A model generated the notes under the pieces. The model searched no databases. It had not been told where the DNA came from and saw only the letters and a program-made list of their open reading frames with translations. A DNA stretch of 64,000 bases from Patiria pectinifera (Eukaryota; Echinodermata; Asteroidea; Valvatida; Asterinidae), in assembly GCA_029964075.1 (NCBI GenBank), contig CM057135.1, forward strand, positions 29,501,366 to 29,565,365, in the 5' to 3' direction. Both the position numbers and the translations under genes were made by a program. This document shows, one piece after another, positions 37,912-49,810 of this stretch. How positions within the stretch are numbered: position 1 is the first letter of the stretch; each line of letters begins with the position of its first letter.

Positions 37912-39534
37912 ATGGAGAAAGGCCCGTTATCGGTGCGGACCTGTCTGTGTATCTTGGGGCTTCTGCCCGGTCCCCGATCTAAGACGATTGCAGGTCGGTG
38001 CGCAAGCCTCTGGAATCGATGTTGGCGCCGAGATATACATGTATACGATTCGATGGAAGATGAGGAAATGAGTAAGTGAACCAAATGTTTGAGGCAAAGG
38101 TTCAACGGGGGATGTGGGTTACACGTAGGCCTACTTCCACAGTTTTTTTTCTTATCAACGAGTACTGGCATGGTAGGCCTACCTCATTTTATTTTGAACT
38201 GCATTGCTGCGACCAAGGAAATTCACACTTGGTACAAAATGTACTCGATTTTAACCCAATCATCAACCCTCCATCGAGATGCCTTAAAACTATGGCTAGT
38301 CATCCGTAATCAACAATTACAAGCATGATATGGACAAGCAACAACTCCCTCCTCCGAGATAGCCGAAACGAGCGACGCCCTTGTGCCCCTCCTCACTCCA
38401 TCCTCTCCTTAATCTGACTGTTTTTTTGTCATTTTTTTTTTAAAAACAGGTTATGGCATCGTTTCTTTTCTGGCTCTTACATCAATCGTGTTGCTTCACT
38501 TCGTAGACCTCGCCATCATATGCGTGGATTTTGTGGGCAAGCAGAAGGACACTGTCTTCGTCCTTTCCTACTTGACGTACCTCCCTCACCTGACCATGAC
38601 ACTCTTGTTCTGTCTTGGAATGAGACTGTATCTGTCTTGCGTGTACGACCCAAACAGAGATCGCCTGGCCGTGTTTTCTATAGACTACCTAAAGGCGCGC
38701 TCCGGGTACAGCCCCGGTAGCCTGTGGTTGCGCTTGGCCGTGTTCATGGCTCTACCCATGGTCTGCATTGTCATGAAGTTCTTGGTGTTCTTCAAGGAGT
38801 CCGGTAGTGCCTACTGCCCCCGGGATGCCTTCGTTTACATCAGGACCATAGGGGGCGTGGCCGGGTACGCCCTGTACGGCATCTTCTGCTTCGTGATCCA
38901 CAGCCTCCAGATGTCGCATCGTGAAGAGTTTCACGTCGACGCGGTCAAGATCAGCCGGCGAGCTGCGTCTGAGATCGAGACCACCAAGAGCGACATACGA
39001 AAGCTATGCTTCGGCTTCCGGAGCTTTCGCGATTTCGTCGGGGCCTGGCTGTTACTGTCCTTCTCCCTGGCGGTCTTGGGCGTGTTCTTCATGATCCCGT
39101 ACACAATGGACACACTGCCGGAGATCAGAAAGCACTTGAAGGGAGAGGAGTCCAACTTACTGCTGTGGACCGTCTTCACGTGGTGCGACAAGATCCTCTT
39201 TCTTGCGGGTCCCCTGCTGGCAGTCTGGGGGTTGAACGTCGGGCTTCCTTGGCGCATCTTCAGAGACAGCATCCTCCAGGCGTGGGACCGGCATGGGGCC
39301 GAATACACCGAGGACGGCAAGGATGAAAGAGCAGACAGAGCGGACAGCAAGACGCTGGATGAGATCATCACACACATCAGTCTCCTGAAAGACGGTGGGT
39401 CCTGGATCAAGTCAACTCTCATCTTCTCTATCATCAGCGTCTACCTGGGGACCACGCTGGACCCTTCCCAAGACTTGGACCCTTGGATCGGTTTAGCTTG
39501 CAGACCATATTTCAGTGACACCGATCCGCATTAA
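37912..39534 (+). CDS. Seven-transmembrane protein, possibly gustatory-receptor-like (two exons, 414 aa)
   Basis: Exon 1 (37912-38071) starts MEKGPLSVRTCLCILGLLPG and ends at a strong donor, aatga/gtaagtg, in phase 1. Exon 2 (38450-39534) follows a long T tract and aaaaacag and supplies the two bases needed, giving Ser. The spliced product is 414 residues with about seven hydrophobic segments (approximately 55-80, 87-117, 145-168, 182-207, 249-271, 291-321, 372-390). The long charged loop between segments 4 and 5, the length of about 400 residues and the short N-terminus fit the insect-type Gr/GRL family with inverted topology. The family's C-terminal signature is not obvious, and an unrelated multipass protein is possible. 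It lies alone between the convergent CBP loci. An AATAAA follows at 39800. Confidence 0.6.
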
Positions 39535-41107
39535 ACTCCTGTTCGTCTCCGGGCCTGCTATGTGACGCCCCATGCAACCCGAATACATACCCTTTCGTGA
39601 GTTTTTTTTTAATCGTTGGTTTGTCGAAATACAAAAGTTTTTCGCTTTCGAAACACAAAACGAACGAAAACGATCGTTGGCTGCGTTAAAAGTGGAGTAA
39701 AAAAAATCCAGTTAGCGCAAGGTAGACTAGTTTCCACCTCCAATTTTGGGACCGGCGGAACCAGTGTGATCGCACGCGAACCCGTTGTGTTCAAATGCAA
39801 ATAAAAGAGGGTATACCAGACACCCTAAAACAAATAGTGTTTTCGTTAAAACTATATACATACGAGTTAAACTATCGAACTGTTGAAGAGTAGGGGCCTA
39901 TATGGACACATAGTGAACCAAGTGGAGATTCATAAGAGACTGGACTGGGCGGGGCTCCCTTAAAAGCGGGACCAAGGGGTGTATAAAAGACGTTAAGCGT
40001 CAAAGCAAGGGATGGATATCAACGGGAGATACAAACAGGCTGTTCACCTTCACATTGTATTTGGAATCAAAAATTTAACTAGTGTATGGACTATTTGAGT
40101 TGAATCGAGTTGAAGTACTTGAAGTCACGTAAACCAACGGCATAATAGAGAAGAATAATTCATTGAGGTAATAATTTTAGTTCATGCAAAATAACACATT
40201 TGATAACTGTAAAAAATTATTGGTATGTGTAGGCCCATAGTGTTTTGTATGTTTGTTAACTTTTATAGACATTGACATTCTTGTTTGTTTGTTTGTTTTT
40301 TACAATTGATTTCATTTGTTTTGTTTCTTCAAAAGCGTTCCCAAGTGGGGATTATGTCTACATGTATGTTTAGTCATATCGAATGATGACAGGGTAAAAG
40401 AGTTTTTTTTTAAACCAATTTAACAGTTATATATATACACAGAAAAAGCTTTTAAATTTTAGCATAGTTACTTCTGCAAGTGCAAGTTTCGACTGCTTGT
40501 ATTATGTAATAACACTGATCTAAATTATACTGAGGTTAAAGGGAATGTACAGAAATAAATGGATTTCGAGGATTAGTATTTTATAGAAAATATTGTTAAA
40601 CTGACTTGCTTCTCGTTTTGGGTTTGGAGATGCTGGAAAATCCAAGAAAAATACCAGCTGAGCTGTTAAATGCATAAAGCGCCCTCTATCTTAACGAACG
40701 GCGAGGGTCCCCCTTTTATTTTGATTGCGCACGATCGCACGTGCACCGTACAATATCTGCGCTTTCTTGGAATATAACATCGTCAAGACTGGAATAATTG
40801 CTGGTAAGGCTTTAAGAGAAAGGATGTTGCAACCTGACGCTGCTTTTTTCTTTATCATCCCAATGAAGATCATTCATAGCAAAAATGGTGAGACACGAAT
40901 CTGGTGTTTATGAGAAACGGGAAAGAAAATCTCTTGACTCTGCATAGACTTTATACACAACTGCTGAAGTAGCATCAGGTTGCACCATGGCATTATTTCC
41001 CTTAGGCTATATGGAGGTCAGTCATTGCAAAAATGTTTAAAAGACTGAGACATTTCTAATTTTATTAGAAAATTAGGAAATGTTAGGATGTTCTTTGACG
41101 GGTACAC
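39535..41107. other. Intergenic DNA, nothing recognised
   Basis: Includes the likely 3' UTR of the 7TM gene with AATAAA at 39800-39805. No further gene is supported. Confidence 0.4.
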
Positions 41108-41996
41108 AGGGCTGCCAACTTTGAGTATAAGAGCTGAGATAGCCCCATAAATGTGGCCAATTTACTGGACTACCTTGGTAAATACGCCACACTTCCACCA
41201 TGTAGAAAAACATGTCGAACTTTGTCAAATTGTGATTTTCACATTTAGCCTTAGTTTGTAGCTTATTTTTGCTTTAGAAGCATACACACCCTCTTGATAG
41301 GCTAATCAGAAAGTGCTGCCTTTTCAGATGTCTATTTTTCGTGAAATTTTCAGATTCGTTTGTACACGTTTACGTATCAAAATGTCAACATGAAATTTCA
41401 CGAAAATTAGATATCCGAAAAAGGCAGCACTTTCCGATTAGCCTGTTAAGAGAATGAGTATGCTTCTAAAGCAAAATAAACTACAAACTAAGCCTAAATG
41501 TGAAATCAAAATTTGACAAAGTTCAACGTGTTTTTGTACATGGTGGAAGTGTGGCCTTTATTTACGGAGGTAGTCCAGTAAATTGGCCACATTTATGGAG
41601 CTAGAGCTGAGAGTGAGAATTTGGGGGAAGTTTTGTTGCGATTCAACAAGCTATGGTGTGGGAAGCGGCCCCGAAAAATGTTAAACTTTGAAGCTCTCTG
41701 GTGCATTTTAGAGCAAATCTGATGGGTCTTCAAGGTAGATTTTTCATTAAAATTCAGAGGAGATTTATAATATTTTGGGAATAAAAAGAAAGGGAAAGAT
41801 TCCCATATCTGGCCATCACTTGTCGCCCTGTGCACAAACCCTATGATGAGACTGGTCTGAAAATGTGTGTTTTCTTAAAAGTAGTGATGGCCAGATATGG
41901 GATTTTTTTTAGCATGAGAAATTCCGTGTGCTCGTGAGAGCGTGAGAGTGAAATGCTTGAGTCTCACGCTTAATGCATGAGAGTTGGCAACCCTCG
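41108..41996. mobile_element. Composite TIR element containing two foldbacks
   Basis: Outer ends are AGGGCTGCCAACT (41109) and its complement AGTTGGCAACCCT (41981-41993), flanked by similar ggtaca words. Inside, arms of about 215 bp (about 41132-41349 and 41378-41611, sharing ATAAATGTGGCCAATTTACT) form a long palindrome. A smaller stem CATATCTGGCCATCAC sits at about 41804-41903. No transposase. Confidence 0.65.
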
Positions 41997-42330
41997 AGGT
42001 ACAGACTAGTATGCATACACATTAAATTTATAAACATAAATACAAAACTACCAATTTATTGGTATGCCATCCTTGAAAAATAATCTGACTTTGTTTTTTA
42101 AATATTGTCCCCAATTTATCAAATCTAGTTGATGACTTAGACCAAATTGGGTTTGCAATTGTTACACATCCGTGAACAGAGCGGCAAGCCAGCTGCACTG
42201 GTTCCCTGACCTGACAATTCCCCGGCATCTATATATTGCTCTGTTTGGTCTGAAGTGGGTACAAGGAACCAGACAACGGCATCTATGAGCACAAAACTTT
42301 AAACAGGTCAGTGTAACAATATTTGCTTTA

Positions 42331-42935
42331 AAGGGAAAAATTCTGCTAACCGGACACCACTTTTTTCAATTAATTTTCTAGCGCCAAAAGTTACCTCTTT
42401 TATGGTTATTCCCTCCACTTTCCCTCCTCTACTCTCACCTCGTCCTTTCCTTAATTTCTATTTATCAATCAGTCGCTCACTTCCTCGAGATTCGAACCTC
42501 GGACGCTTGCTTGATACACGAGACTCTTAACCGCTAGGCCGCGCACGATCGCTGTTGCAATGATCAATCTTTGGACGTATTTGAAGTATCCATTGAAATA
42601 AACTAAATATTCATGAGAAAATAAATATTCATAATGACGTATTGCACTATCATTGGCCGGCTCATGCAACGTCTCATGCGACGTCATGGTTATCGATGTC
42701 ATGCGTATAACGTACCGCTGTTCCAGACACTTCAATCAGTTTTGACCGGCTGCTTCAACTCAGATCTGCACTACATGTGCATGCAAAATGTGCTCCAAAA
42801 ACACATTTTTACCAATTTTTTTTCGCATGTCCACTCTTTCCTGGATTCCTCTTGGTTGAAATCACAAGGTGAGGTGAAAATTTGGATGTATAGCGGCAGG
42901 TAAGTGGTGTCCGGTTGGCAGAATTTTCCCCTTTA
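42331..42935. mobile_element. TIR element (about 605 bp) carrying a tRNA-like segment
   Basis: The ends AAAGGGAAAAATTCTGCTAA (42331) and AAAGGGGAAAATTCTGCCAA (complement of 42904-42935) match over about 32 bp with two or three differences, both continuing CCGGACACCACT. The interior includes the tRNA-like sequence listed separately. No protein is encoded. Confidence 0.75.
42475..42550 (-). repeat. tRNA-derived SINE head or tRNA pseudogene
   Basis: On the minus strand an A-box-like TAGCGGTTAAGAG (42524-42536) and a perfect B box GGTTCGAATC (42489-42498) lie at tRNA spacing, giving an internal pol III promoter. The acceptor stem does not pair well, so a functional tRNA is unlikely. It sits inside the TIR element. 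Confidence 0.65.
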
Positions 42936-43925
42936 GTTTAACCCCTATTTATCCATCCATTTCTGAAAATTACAGCAAAATCTATCTTTTATAAGTACTG
43001 AATGAGCAGGAAAAATAATAATTGTAGCAGACTGGTTAGAAATTTACTTTTAGTTTACTTTATTTCATCTCAAGGCATAAAAGAATACAGTTTGTACTTA
43101 GAATTTACTATGATTCATGTATGTAGCTTTTAGAATACAAAGATAAGAATGACATTTGAATAACACCACCAAGAGATGCAGGGGACCCACAAAAAGCAAA
43201 GCTTGTCGAGAGCGAGTCCCCTGAACATAAACAACAAAGAAGATACAGGATGACAAGAACAATTATAAACAAAGACAGTATGAAAGCTAAACAAAAAACA
43301 TACACAAAAATAACGTAACATAATAGTTAAATTAAAAGTAAATCAAAATGAAAATGAATATGATTATAAGCTACGCGAAAGCCACAATATGACAAACAAT
43401 AACAAAGGGGTGAGTTTTACAGGAAAATGAATGAATTTATAAAATTATATAAAAGGTTCCAAAACAAGCAAAAGTAATACAAAAGGAGCATGCAAGAAAG
43501 CCACACCAACAAGATATAAAAACAATCGTACATCAAGGTGGCCCTAGTAACTAACCATTGTGGGCTGTCGTCCCCCGTCATGAACATCGGGTAGGCAATA
43601 AGTGCACAATGCTTACACTGCAAGATACAACCACGGAGGACAAGATTCAGTGTGCTGATAATAGAAATCTACACCTAGGCCTAGGCCTATTGCCATTTAC
43701 ATGTTCTAGATAGTTTACTTCACAGTGTAAATGATTGTTTTCATACACTTTCTGTTCTTTTGTCACTGCAACTTTTACAATTCTTCTTCTTGTAATCTGT
43801 CTATAGGCTATAAAAAGCTTGTCATGCCAGCCCAAAATACACAAAATATAAAGAAAACAAAGATTACGACAAAAACAAATTTGTAAGTGAAGCCAATCCA
43901 GCAACATATGAGTACCATGAGATTG
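42936..43925. other. 3' flank of the minus-strand KIX unit
   Basis: AT-rich; a TTTATT at 43069-43074 could act as a minus-strand poly(A) signal for the gene ending at 44016. No other gene is supported. Confidence 0.35.
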
Positions 43926-44010
43926 TTTCCAGGGCTCTAACATCCTCCTTGGTCACTTCTCCATCAGCTCCTTCTGAAACTTGTTTATCGCTTCCACTAG
44001 AAGGTGATGG
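43926..44010 (-). pseudogene. Extra copy of a CBP-tail-like exon (tail B)
   Basis: On the minus strand it reads PSPSSGSDKQVSEGADGEV then TKEDVRALE, matching tail C at 53126-53280 with an internal deletion. It begins right after the stop of tail A and has no acceptor AG at its start, so it is probably a non-functional duplicate. Confidence 0.55.
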
Positions 44011-44015
44011 TTATA

Positions 44016-44149
44016 TTACGTGTACAAGGTTTCCAAGAGTCTTGTCAGTTCATCAAGATCCAAGAAGGTTACGTCTGAATCATCTTGGTTGGATGTAGAA
44101 GTTCCTTCTGGAACTTGTTCAAAGCCTTCACTAGAAGGAGACACTTCAC
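44016..44149 (-). CDS. KIX unit terminal exon (tail A)
   Basis: Acceptor gttgcag. It encodes [19 protein letters not shown] then [20 protein letters not shown] and TLYT, then TAA. The first half resembles tails B and C; the second half resembles the CBP C-terminus. Phase 1 entry fits exon 3. Confidence 0.75.
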
Positions 44150-47103
44150 CTGCAACCAAAATGGTCCAAAGAGTATTATTTGCGAAACCAACTCTTACTG
44201 CAGAATATGCAACCCTTCAGCTTAATAAATCACTGTGCAATACAGACAGTCACCTCACTAAACAGGGGCGTCAATCGCTTCTCAAAAGTGGGGGGACATA
44301 CCTTGATCAGAACTGATGCGAGCACGAAGCGCAAAGCCCTTACAGCGTGGGGTTCGGGGCCCGCTAAAGGGCCCCGAAAAAATTTGGATTCTAGATGCTC
44401 TATGGTGTGATCTGAGGCAATTACTTACCACTTTCCTCCATGCTTTAACTACTATTTCTTAGCAAAAGATAATAATTTGAACATCGTTTTCGAGGTTGGA
44501 GTCATTGAATCAGCTATCGGTATTCTGAGCTATAGGCGTGTGGTTCGGAGCCCGCTTCAGGGCCCCGAAAAAAATTGATTCTAGATGCTCTGATTTCTGA
44601 CCACTTTAACCAATATGTTCTTAGCAAAAGATACAAATTTAAACATATCTTTTGAGGTTTTCTCAGCTAAAGGCATAGAGGGCCCTGAAATATGTTGGAT
44701 TCTTAATACTCTGTGGTGCGATCTGAGACAATTTCTGACCACTTTAACTAATATTTTCTAAGCAAAAGATACATTGTAGTGCATAATATAGGCCGTAAAT
44801 GAGACATGAGTTCAAAAATCGGGGGGGGGGGGACATTTGATATTGTGTCCCCCACCCTTCAAAAAGTGAGGGGGGGGGGACATGTCCCCCTGTCCCCGCC
44901 AGGATTGACGCCCATGTCACTAAATAGCGCACTGGGTAGGGTTTTAAATAATCCAACGGGCCAAGACTTAAAAAGGTTTTGAAGTGAAGTGCTCCCTCTG
45001 TAGACGTGGTCACGTGATAATATCAATACTTGTTGTATCTGGGTGGTCCATTCAGTGGAATCCACAGGTCTCCAAAGGGGCCAGTGAAGAGAAGAATGTG
45101 AAGAAATTACACTGTATGGTGTGGGAGGCAAACCACAGAAGAATATTCTGAGGAAAACCCACGGAATCAGGTAGGGACTGAAAAGACAATCCACATATTG
45201 GCCCAGGCAGGAATTGAACCAGGGCTACAGCGGTGGAAGGCGGTGGAAGGCGAGGAAAGTACCACTACGCCAACCTGACTCCCTCTTCAGGATACAATGG
45301 CATGGTGGGAAATATTTCACTGAAATGCCTCAAATTTACCACATGACCACATGGCAGTATCAGTGAAACAGTCAGTGAGTATAAGTGTCGCAGCAAATCT
45401 TGAAGGCTTTTGAAAGGGAGAAGAGCTAAAAGAGCAAAGATTTTAGGCTTTGCATGGTGGAGTATCGTTTCGGTTTGCGGTAACAGCTGCCGATGAGTAG
45501 AGCAGGCTAGTCGAAAGGTTGAGAACAAAGACAAGTTCTTTTTAGAACTTAAAGCAGGACTGTTCTGATCAGAACTAAAAAGTACTTAGCGAAAGTTGAT
45601 ACTACACAGGACAAGCTCTTTATATCAGAACTAAATATCTACTGAGCGACAATATATAGTTATTACCACACGGTGTTATAGCAAACTGAAACGGTACTAA
45701 AGGAGCACCAAACCATTTGCTATTTAACAATTTAACACCATACAAATCTCAAATCTTGACCTACATTTACATGTAGGAGATACAAATCTAAGAGTGACGT
45801 ACATGTACTCTGTGTGGGCATCCCGGGCTGAGGCAGTTGCTGAGGAGGTTGCAGCTGGGCCAGTGCTGCCGCTGCTGTTGGGGTACCTCCTGCTGCAGCG
45901 TTGGTAGCTCCTGTTTCAAATTGCATCCGCTGCTGTCGCTTCTCCTCCAACTCCTGGAGGATCTTGTAGAGCTTTTCAGCCAGGAGGTAATAGTACTCCT
46001 CCTGTAACATAAAAAAATACAACCAAAAATTTGCAATAACCAGAATAAGCTAGAGTAACTAAGAACTTCCTCAACATAGTAATAATAACCTCAAGACACA
46101 AAAGATGCATGACGTCAGAAATTGGTATGTTCAGGAGAATAAATTTGTTTCAAGTTGTAAACTACATGTACTCTTAAAAGTTCCCAAAAGATTTGGGCTC
46201 ACTATGCAAATAGTTACAGGCTCGCAGTGGAAAAACCTGGGGTGCGGAGGGGATGCCCCTCCCCTCAGTGCCCAGAACTTTCTCAAAAAAGGAAATTTTT
46301 CACTTTAGAGAGCCCTTCCCACTCCCCCCCCCCCTCCGGCACACCCTCAGCCCCCAGTCCAGCAGTATAGGCCCTAACCTCTCTGGATCCTCCCTTGGTG
46401 CAGCCACTAACTATGGCCCGATTATATTGGATATAATAGTTGGGAATTTAACTGGGCATTTTAGTATCACAATGTTACTCTGCATTGTATGAGTGAGTAT
46501 GCCCAATTGAAGTTTGTCCAGCACTTGCCCTACTACTGGCTTGCTCGTACATGTCCTTTTCCTGCTTGCGGGCATAGGCCACTAGGTTCCCCATTCGCTT
46601 GTCCTTCATGGCCTGGGGGCTCGGCGAAGGAAATATTGCTTGAACTCTGTGGGATAGATGAAAACAAAGTAAACATCTTAACACATTCTCAAGAAATCCC
46701 TTGGACAACTTTTATAATAATTAAGGTACCGGTAATGATGGATGGATGTTTGAATTTTTTTACTTCAAGAACTTCATTCTAATACCAGTTTCTGAAGAAC
46801 CAACAACTGTAGGCAAATTTCTTTTTTGCAGAAATCGTTCAAATTTTAATTGGCCACAATTACTATGGGTGGATGAAGTGCCAAAATTGTTTACTCACAA
46901 TTTAAAGACAAGGTGATTCCGCAAATCCCGGGTGACAAACTGCTGCCAAGGCTGCGTGGTGCCGCTGATGGGCATTGCAATGCCCATGTTGGGGCCAGCA
47001 TTGCCGCTGGGATTTAAATACTGCATTATGGCCTCCATGTGCTGCTGGGCACCAGCGTTGGTCAAGGGACCAGTGAAAGCTCCCGGCACATTACCAGAGA
47101 TAC
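44016..47103 (-). CDS. KIX-only CBP/p300-related gene (spliced, 5' end not found)
   Basis: Four minus-strand exons join in phase: 47103-46899, 46646-46529, 46001-45809 and 44149-44016. They encode a linker ([20 protein letters not shown]), a complete KIX domain ([75 protein letters not shown]), a Gln/Pro/Ala linker and a tail ending [20 protein letters not shown] then ETLYT and a stop. KIX binds activation domains such as phospho-CREB and Myb. The tail matches the end of the plus-strand CBP protein ([20 protein letters not shown]). No bromodomain, acetyltransferase, ZZ or TAZ2 lies between. The second intron has a GC donor. The first exon needs one base from an upstream exon, which was not identified. 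Either a short adaptor gene or a rearranged duplicate. Confidence 0.75.
44263..44916. mobile_element. Non-autonomous hAT-like element (654 bp)
   Basis: Inverted ends CAGGGGCGTCAATC and GATTGACGCCCATG, with a perfect 8-bp target duplication tcactaaa (44255-44262 and 44917-44924). Runs of G lie near both ends. The interior contains two or three diverged direct copies of a segment with GGGCCCCGAAAAAA and GATTCTAGATGCTCT. It lies in the last intron of the KIX unit. Confidence 0.92.
44925..45808. other. Intron of the KIX unit
   Basis: A short direct repeat CGGTGGAAGG is at 45230-45250. No exon or known element is recognised. Confidence 0.4.
45809..46001 (-). CDS. KIX unit exon 3
   Basis: Acceptor tgttacag. 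It encodes [20 protein letters not shown] then KRQQRMQ, completing KIX, followed by an Ala/Gln/Pro linker ending MPTQ. Donor aga/gtacat, phase 1. Confidence 0.8.
46010..46500. other. Intron of the KIX unit with a C/G-rich repeat patch
   Basis: Positions 46220-46350 show GGATGCCCCTCCCC and a run of C, reminiscent of the G-rich hAT-like short elements elsewhere in the window, but no inverted ends were found. Confidence 0.35.
46529..46646 (-). CDS. KIX unit exon 2
   Basis: Acceptor tcccacag. It encodes [39 protein letters not shown] in one frame. The donor is AGG/gcaagt, a GC donor with otherwise perfect consensus, phase 0. Confidence 0.8.
46899..47103 (-). CDS. KIX unit exon 1
   Basis: Acceptor tgtgcag; two bases complete a codon, then a linker and the first KIX helix, ending [10 protein letters not shown] with donor tt/gtgagt in phase 2. 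Confidence 0.8.
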
Positions 47104-48150
47104 CTGCACATATCGGTACCATCATCAATTTCTGATGCCTTTCATACAGATTTTCATAAACCGATGCCTTTTTTAAAGTCTTCTTAATGTAGGTCATGAT
47201 GAGAAAACCTTTTGTGCATAATTCACTATTCATAAATACCCAAGACAGTTAACGCATTCCTATTGGTCGAGAGCCCGTCACGTGGCCGGTCTTAAACGGA
47301 TGATACCCTACTCAGTCTCGGCAGGACCATGGAAATCATGCTGAAAATACTTGCATTGTTCACATCTCATTACACAAAATAGCTAGCTAGTATAGGGGCC
47401 AAACTTGGAATCCGATTTAAGCAATTTAACACTGCATTGGATTGAATTACAATAGATCATTTAGTCATTTATCATGATGTTATTATTAATAATTTTTAAT
47501 ATTAGTAACCTGGTTAAATAAAGATCCAGACAGGATTTTGAGCTCTATATACTGTACAATCATATCCCTATCAATTGTTATCACCTACTCCCCAACCCCC
47601 AGTCATGCCCCGGCCACCTTTTAATTTTTTGTTTCAATGTACACTAGTATAGCTACTAATGCATTATATGCCCAAGCTAGCCTATCGGTCCCAACTTAAA
47701 TTTGGTGACAGTCCCAGTTGAAGAGGATGCTTCTTAATTACTGTGCATATGCAGCATTAGAGAGACACGCATTAGAGAGAGGGACATAGATGAAATGGAT
47801 GCCGTAAATTCTGCCATGAAAATTATACCGAGTCCAGGGTCCTGGATATCTATAGTTGGGTCAGCCCAACTTAGTTGGGATTGTTCAAGCTTAGATTGGG
47901 ACAAATGGTGTAGTTGGGATATAAAAATTACTATTTTTCAATAAGTTCACTGTCACTAGTAAAATTAATACTGTAACAAAAGGGGAAGGATTTTTTTCGC
48001 ATTCTTAAATCTTCAGAAAAATTTGTCAACCCCCTTTTCTTTTGAAATCCAACATTTGCAATATGTTTTGCGCGATTAATAGTGTCAATATACTGTGTTT
48101 TGATTTGTTTCCAACAATATTGAAAACTCCTTCTCACATATCTTTTAATA
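47104..48150. other. Upstream flank of the KIX unit
   Basis: An upstream exon is expected here or further up. None with conserved CBP sequence (such as TAZ1) is recognised. Confidence 0.4.
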
Positions 48151-49810
48151 ATACATACCTCTCCTATCCATTCTTTTCAGTTTTTGATGTGAAAATTCTG
48201 CCGAAGTTCCAGAACTACAGAAGCAATGTCAACTTCCTCGTCTGTCGCAATATCGATGAGGGTATTCCCCGTCATCATCAGCATGTCGTCATATGCTATA
48301 TTTAGATACCGTCGCAGAGCTCCCGACTGGGGTATTGTGTGGATTTACTGAGCTATGCTTCAGCAAGGACAGTGAACAAAGGAACATCGATCGACTTAAA
48401 CTGGTGATTTGTATACTGGTGAAGAAATTGTACAAATTGGAAAGACTGACCAACCTTTTCAAAAAAAATAAATGTTAGCATTTAGCCTCAGCTCGATTGA
48501 AAATAAGTTGCTCCTCTCAATAGGGCCCTCAGAAAACGAATTGCTTATAATTAACCCACTGGTTGGTTGGCATCATCTTTTGGGCGAACCGTTGATAAAA
48601 AAATCTTAAATAATTTTGAAAACTTTGTCACAAATTTTTCACGCAATTTAACTTTTAAATATGCCAAGTCTGTCAAGAATTTCAGTTGTAATGAGCTCAA
48701 GAATCCTTTGGATACTTACCTACAAGTTCTAAGCAGTTCCATTTGTCGGCCAAAATTGAAAAAAAAAAATACTAGGGGTTAACGGTACATTTTTATTCAA
48801 ATTTGGCAAAAACTTGACTTTAAACAAGCCACAAATGATTTACAATGCCAGAAGAGCATCAATCGACATTTAGACACCAGAATAATAAAGATTTGTTCAA
48901 ATTTAACTGTTTAGTTGAAAAACGTTCACAAATTTGAGAATCTTTACCCCAAATTGTCCGCGACATTTTAATTTTAGATGCTGAATCTGAGCGTTCAGAA
49001 TTCCAATTGGAATGTGCTCTAGGGTCCTTTAGGCATCTCTCCGGCAAGTTTCAAGCAATTCGATATTTTTTGGCCAAAATTGAAAAAAAAAAAAATGCTA
49101 GGGGTTAACCTTACATTTTTATTCAAATTTGGCAAAAAGTTTACTTTTCTCCAAACAAGCCAGATATTATTTCGCATGGAATTGGAGCCTCAATCGACCT
49201 GCTACCAAATGTTATTAAAGATTTTGGCAAAACTAACCAATTTATTGAGAAATATTAATAATTTTGTGAACCTTTGCCGCAAATTGTCCATGCAGTTTCT
49301 ATTTTAAGTGCCAAATCAGTCCAGAATTGCACTAGGGTCTTTTAGGCACCTGCAAATTTCAAGCATATTGTAGAGTTTGGCAAGAGTGTCCGATTTATTG
49401 AGAAATATTGATAATTTTGAGATTTGTTGTCCCACATACATGTAATAAAAACAATTTTAATTTTAAATGTGGAATCTCCCTAGAGTTGCACTTAGAATGT
49501 GCTGTACTGTCTTTTAGACATCTTTCCTGCAAATTTCAAACAATTTCATTTTTCGGCCATAAGTGAAAAAAATTCAAATTTGGCAAAAAAAATTACTTTT
49601 TTCAAACAACACAGAAATGATTGAGCACGATTAACGATTTTGGCAAAACTAACTGATTTATAGAGAAATATCAATAATTTTGAGATTTTTTTGCACAAAT
49701 TGTCCACGCAGTGTGTATTTTAAATGCCGAATCTGTCCGGAATTGCACTTGGAATGTGCTCTAGGGTTCTTTAGGCATCTTCCCTGCACATTTCAAACAA
49801 TTTTATTTTT
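48151..49810. repeat. Head segment plus roughly 250-320 bp satellite units
   Basis: The head (48151-48400, with TTTGATGTGAAAATTCT and CCCGACTG) matches 62036-62400. From 48560 the DNA consists of diverged units carrying TCTGTCCGGAATTGCA, TGTGCTCTAGGGTCCTTTAG, GCATCTTCCCTGCAAATTTC, AGGGGTTAACCTTGCATTTT and CTCCAAACAACCCAGAAATG. Confidence 0.8.

Noticed and set aside
42475-42550. A functional tRNA gene
   Set aside because: The A and B boxes are good, but a full cloverleaf with a paired acceptor stem could not be drawn, and it sits inside a TIR element.
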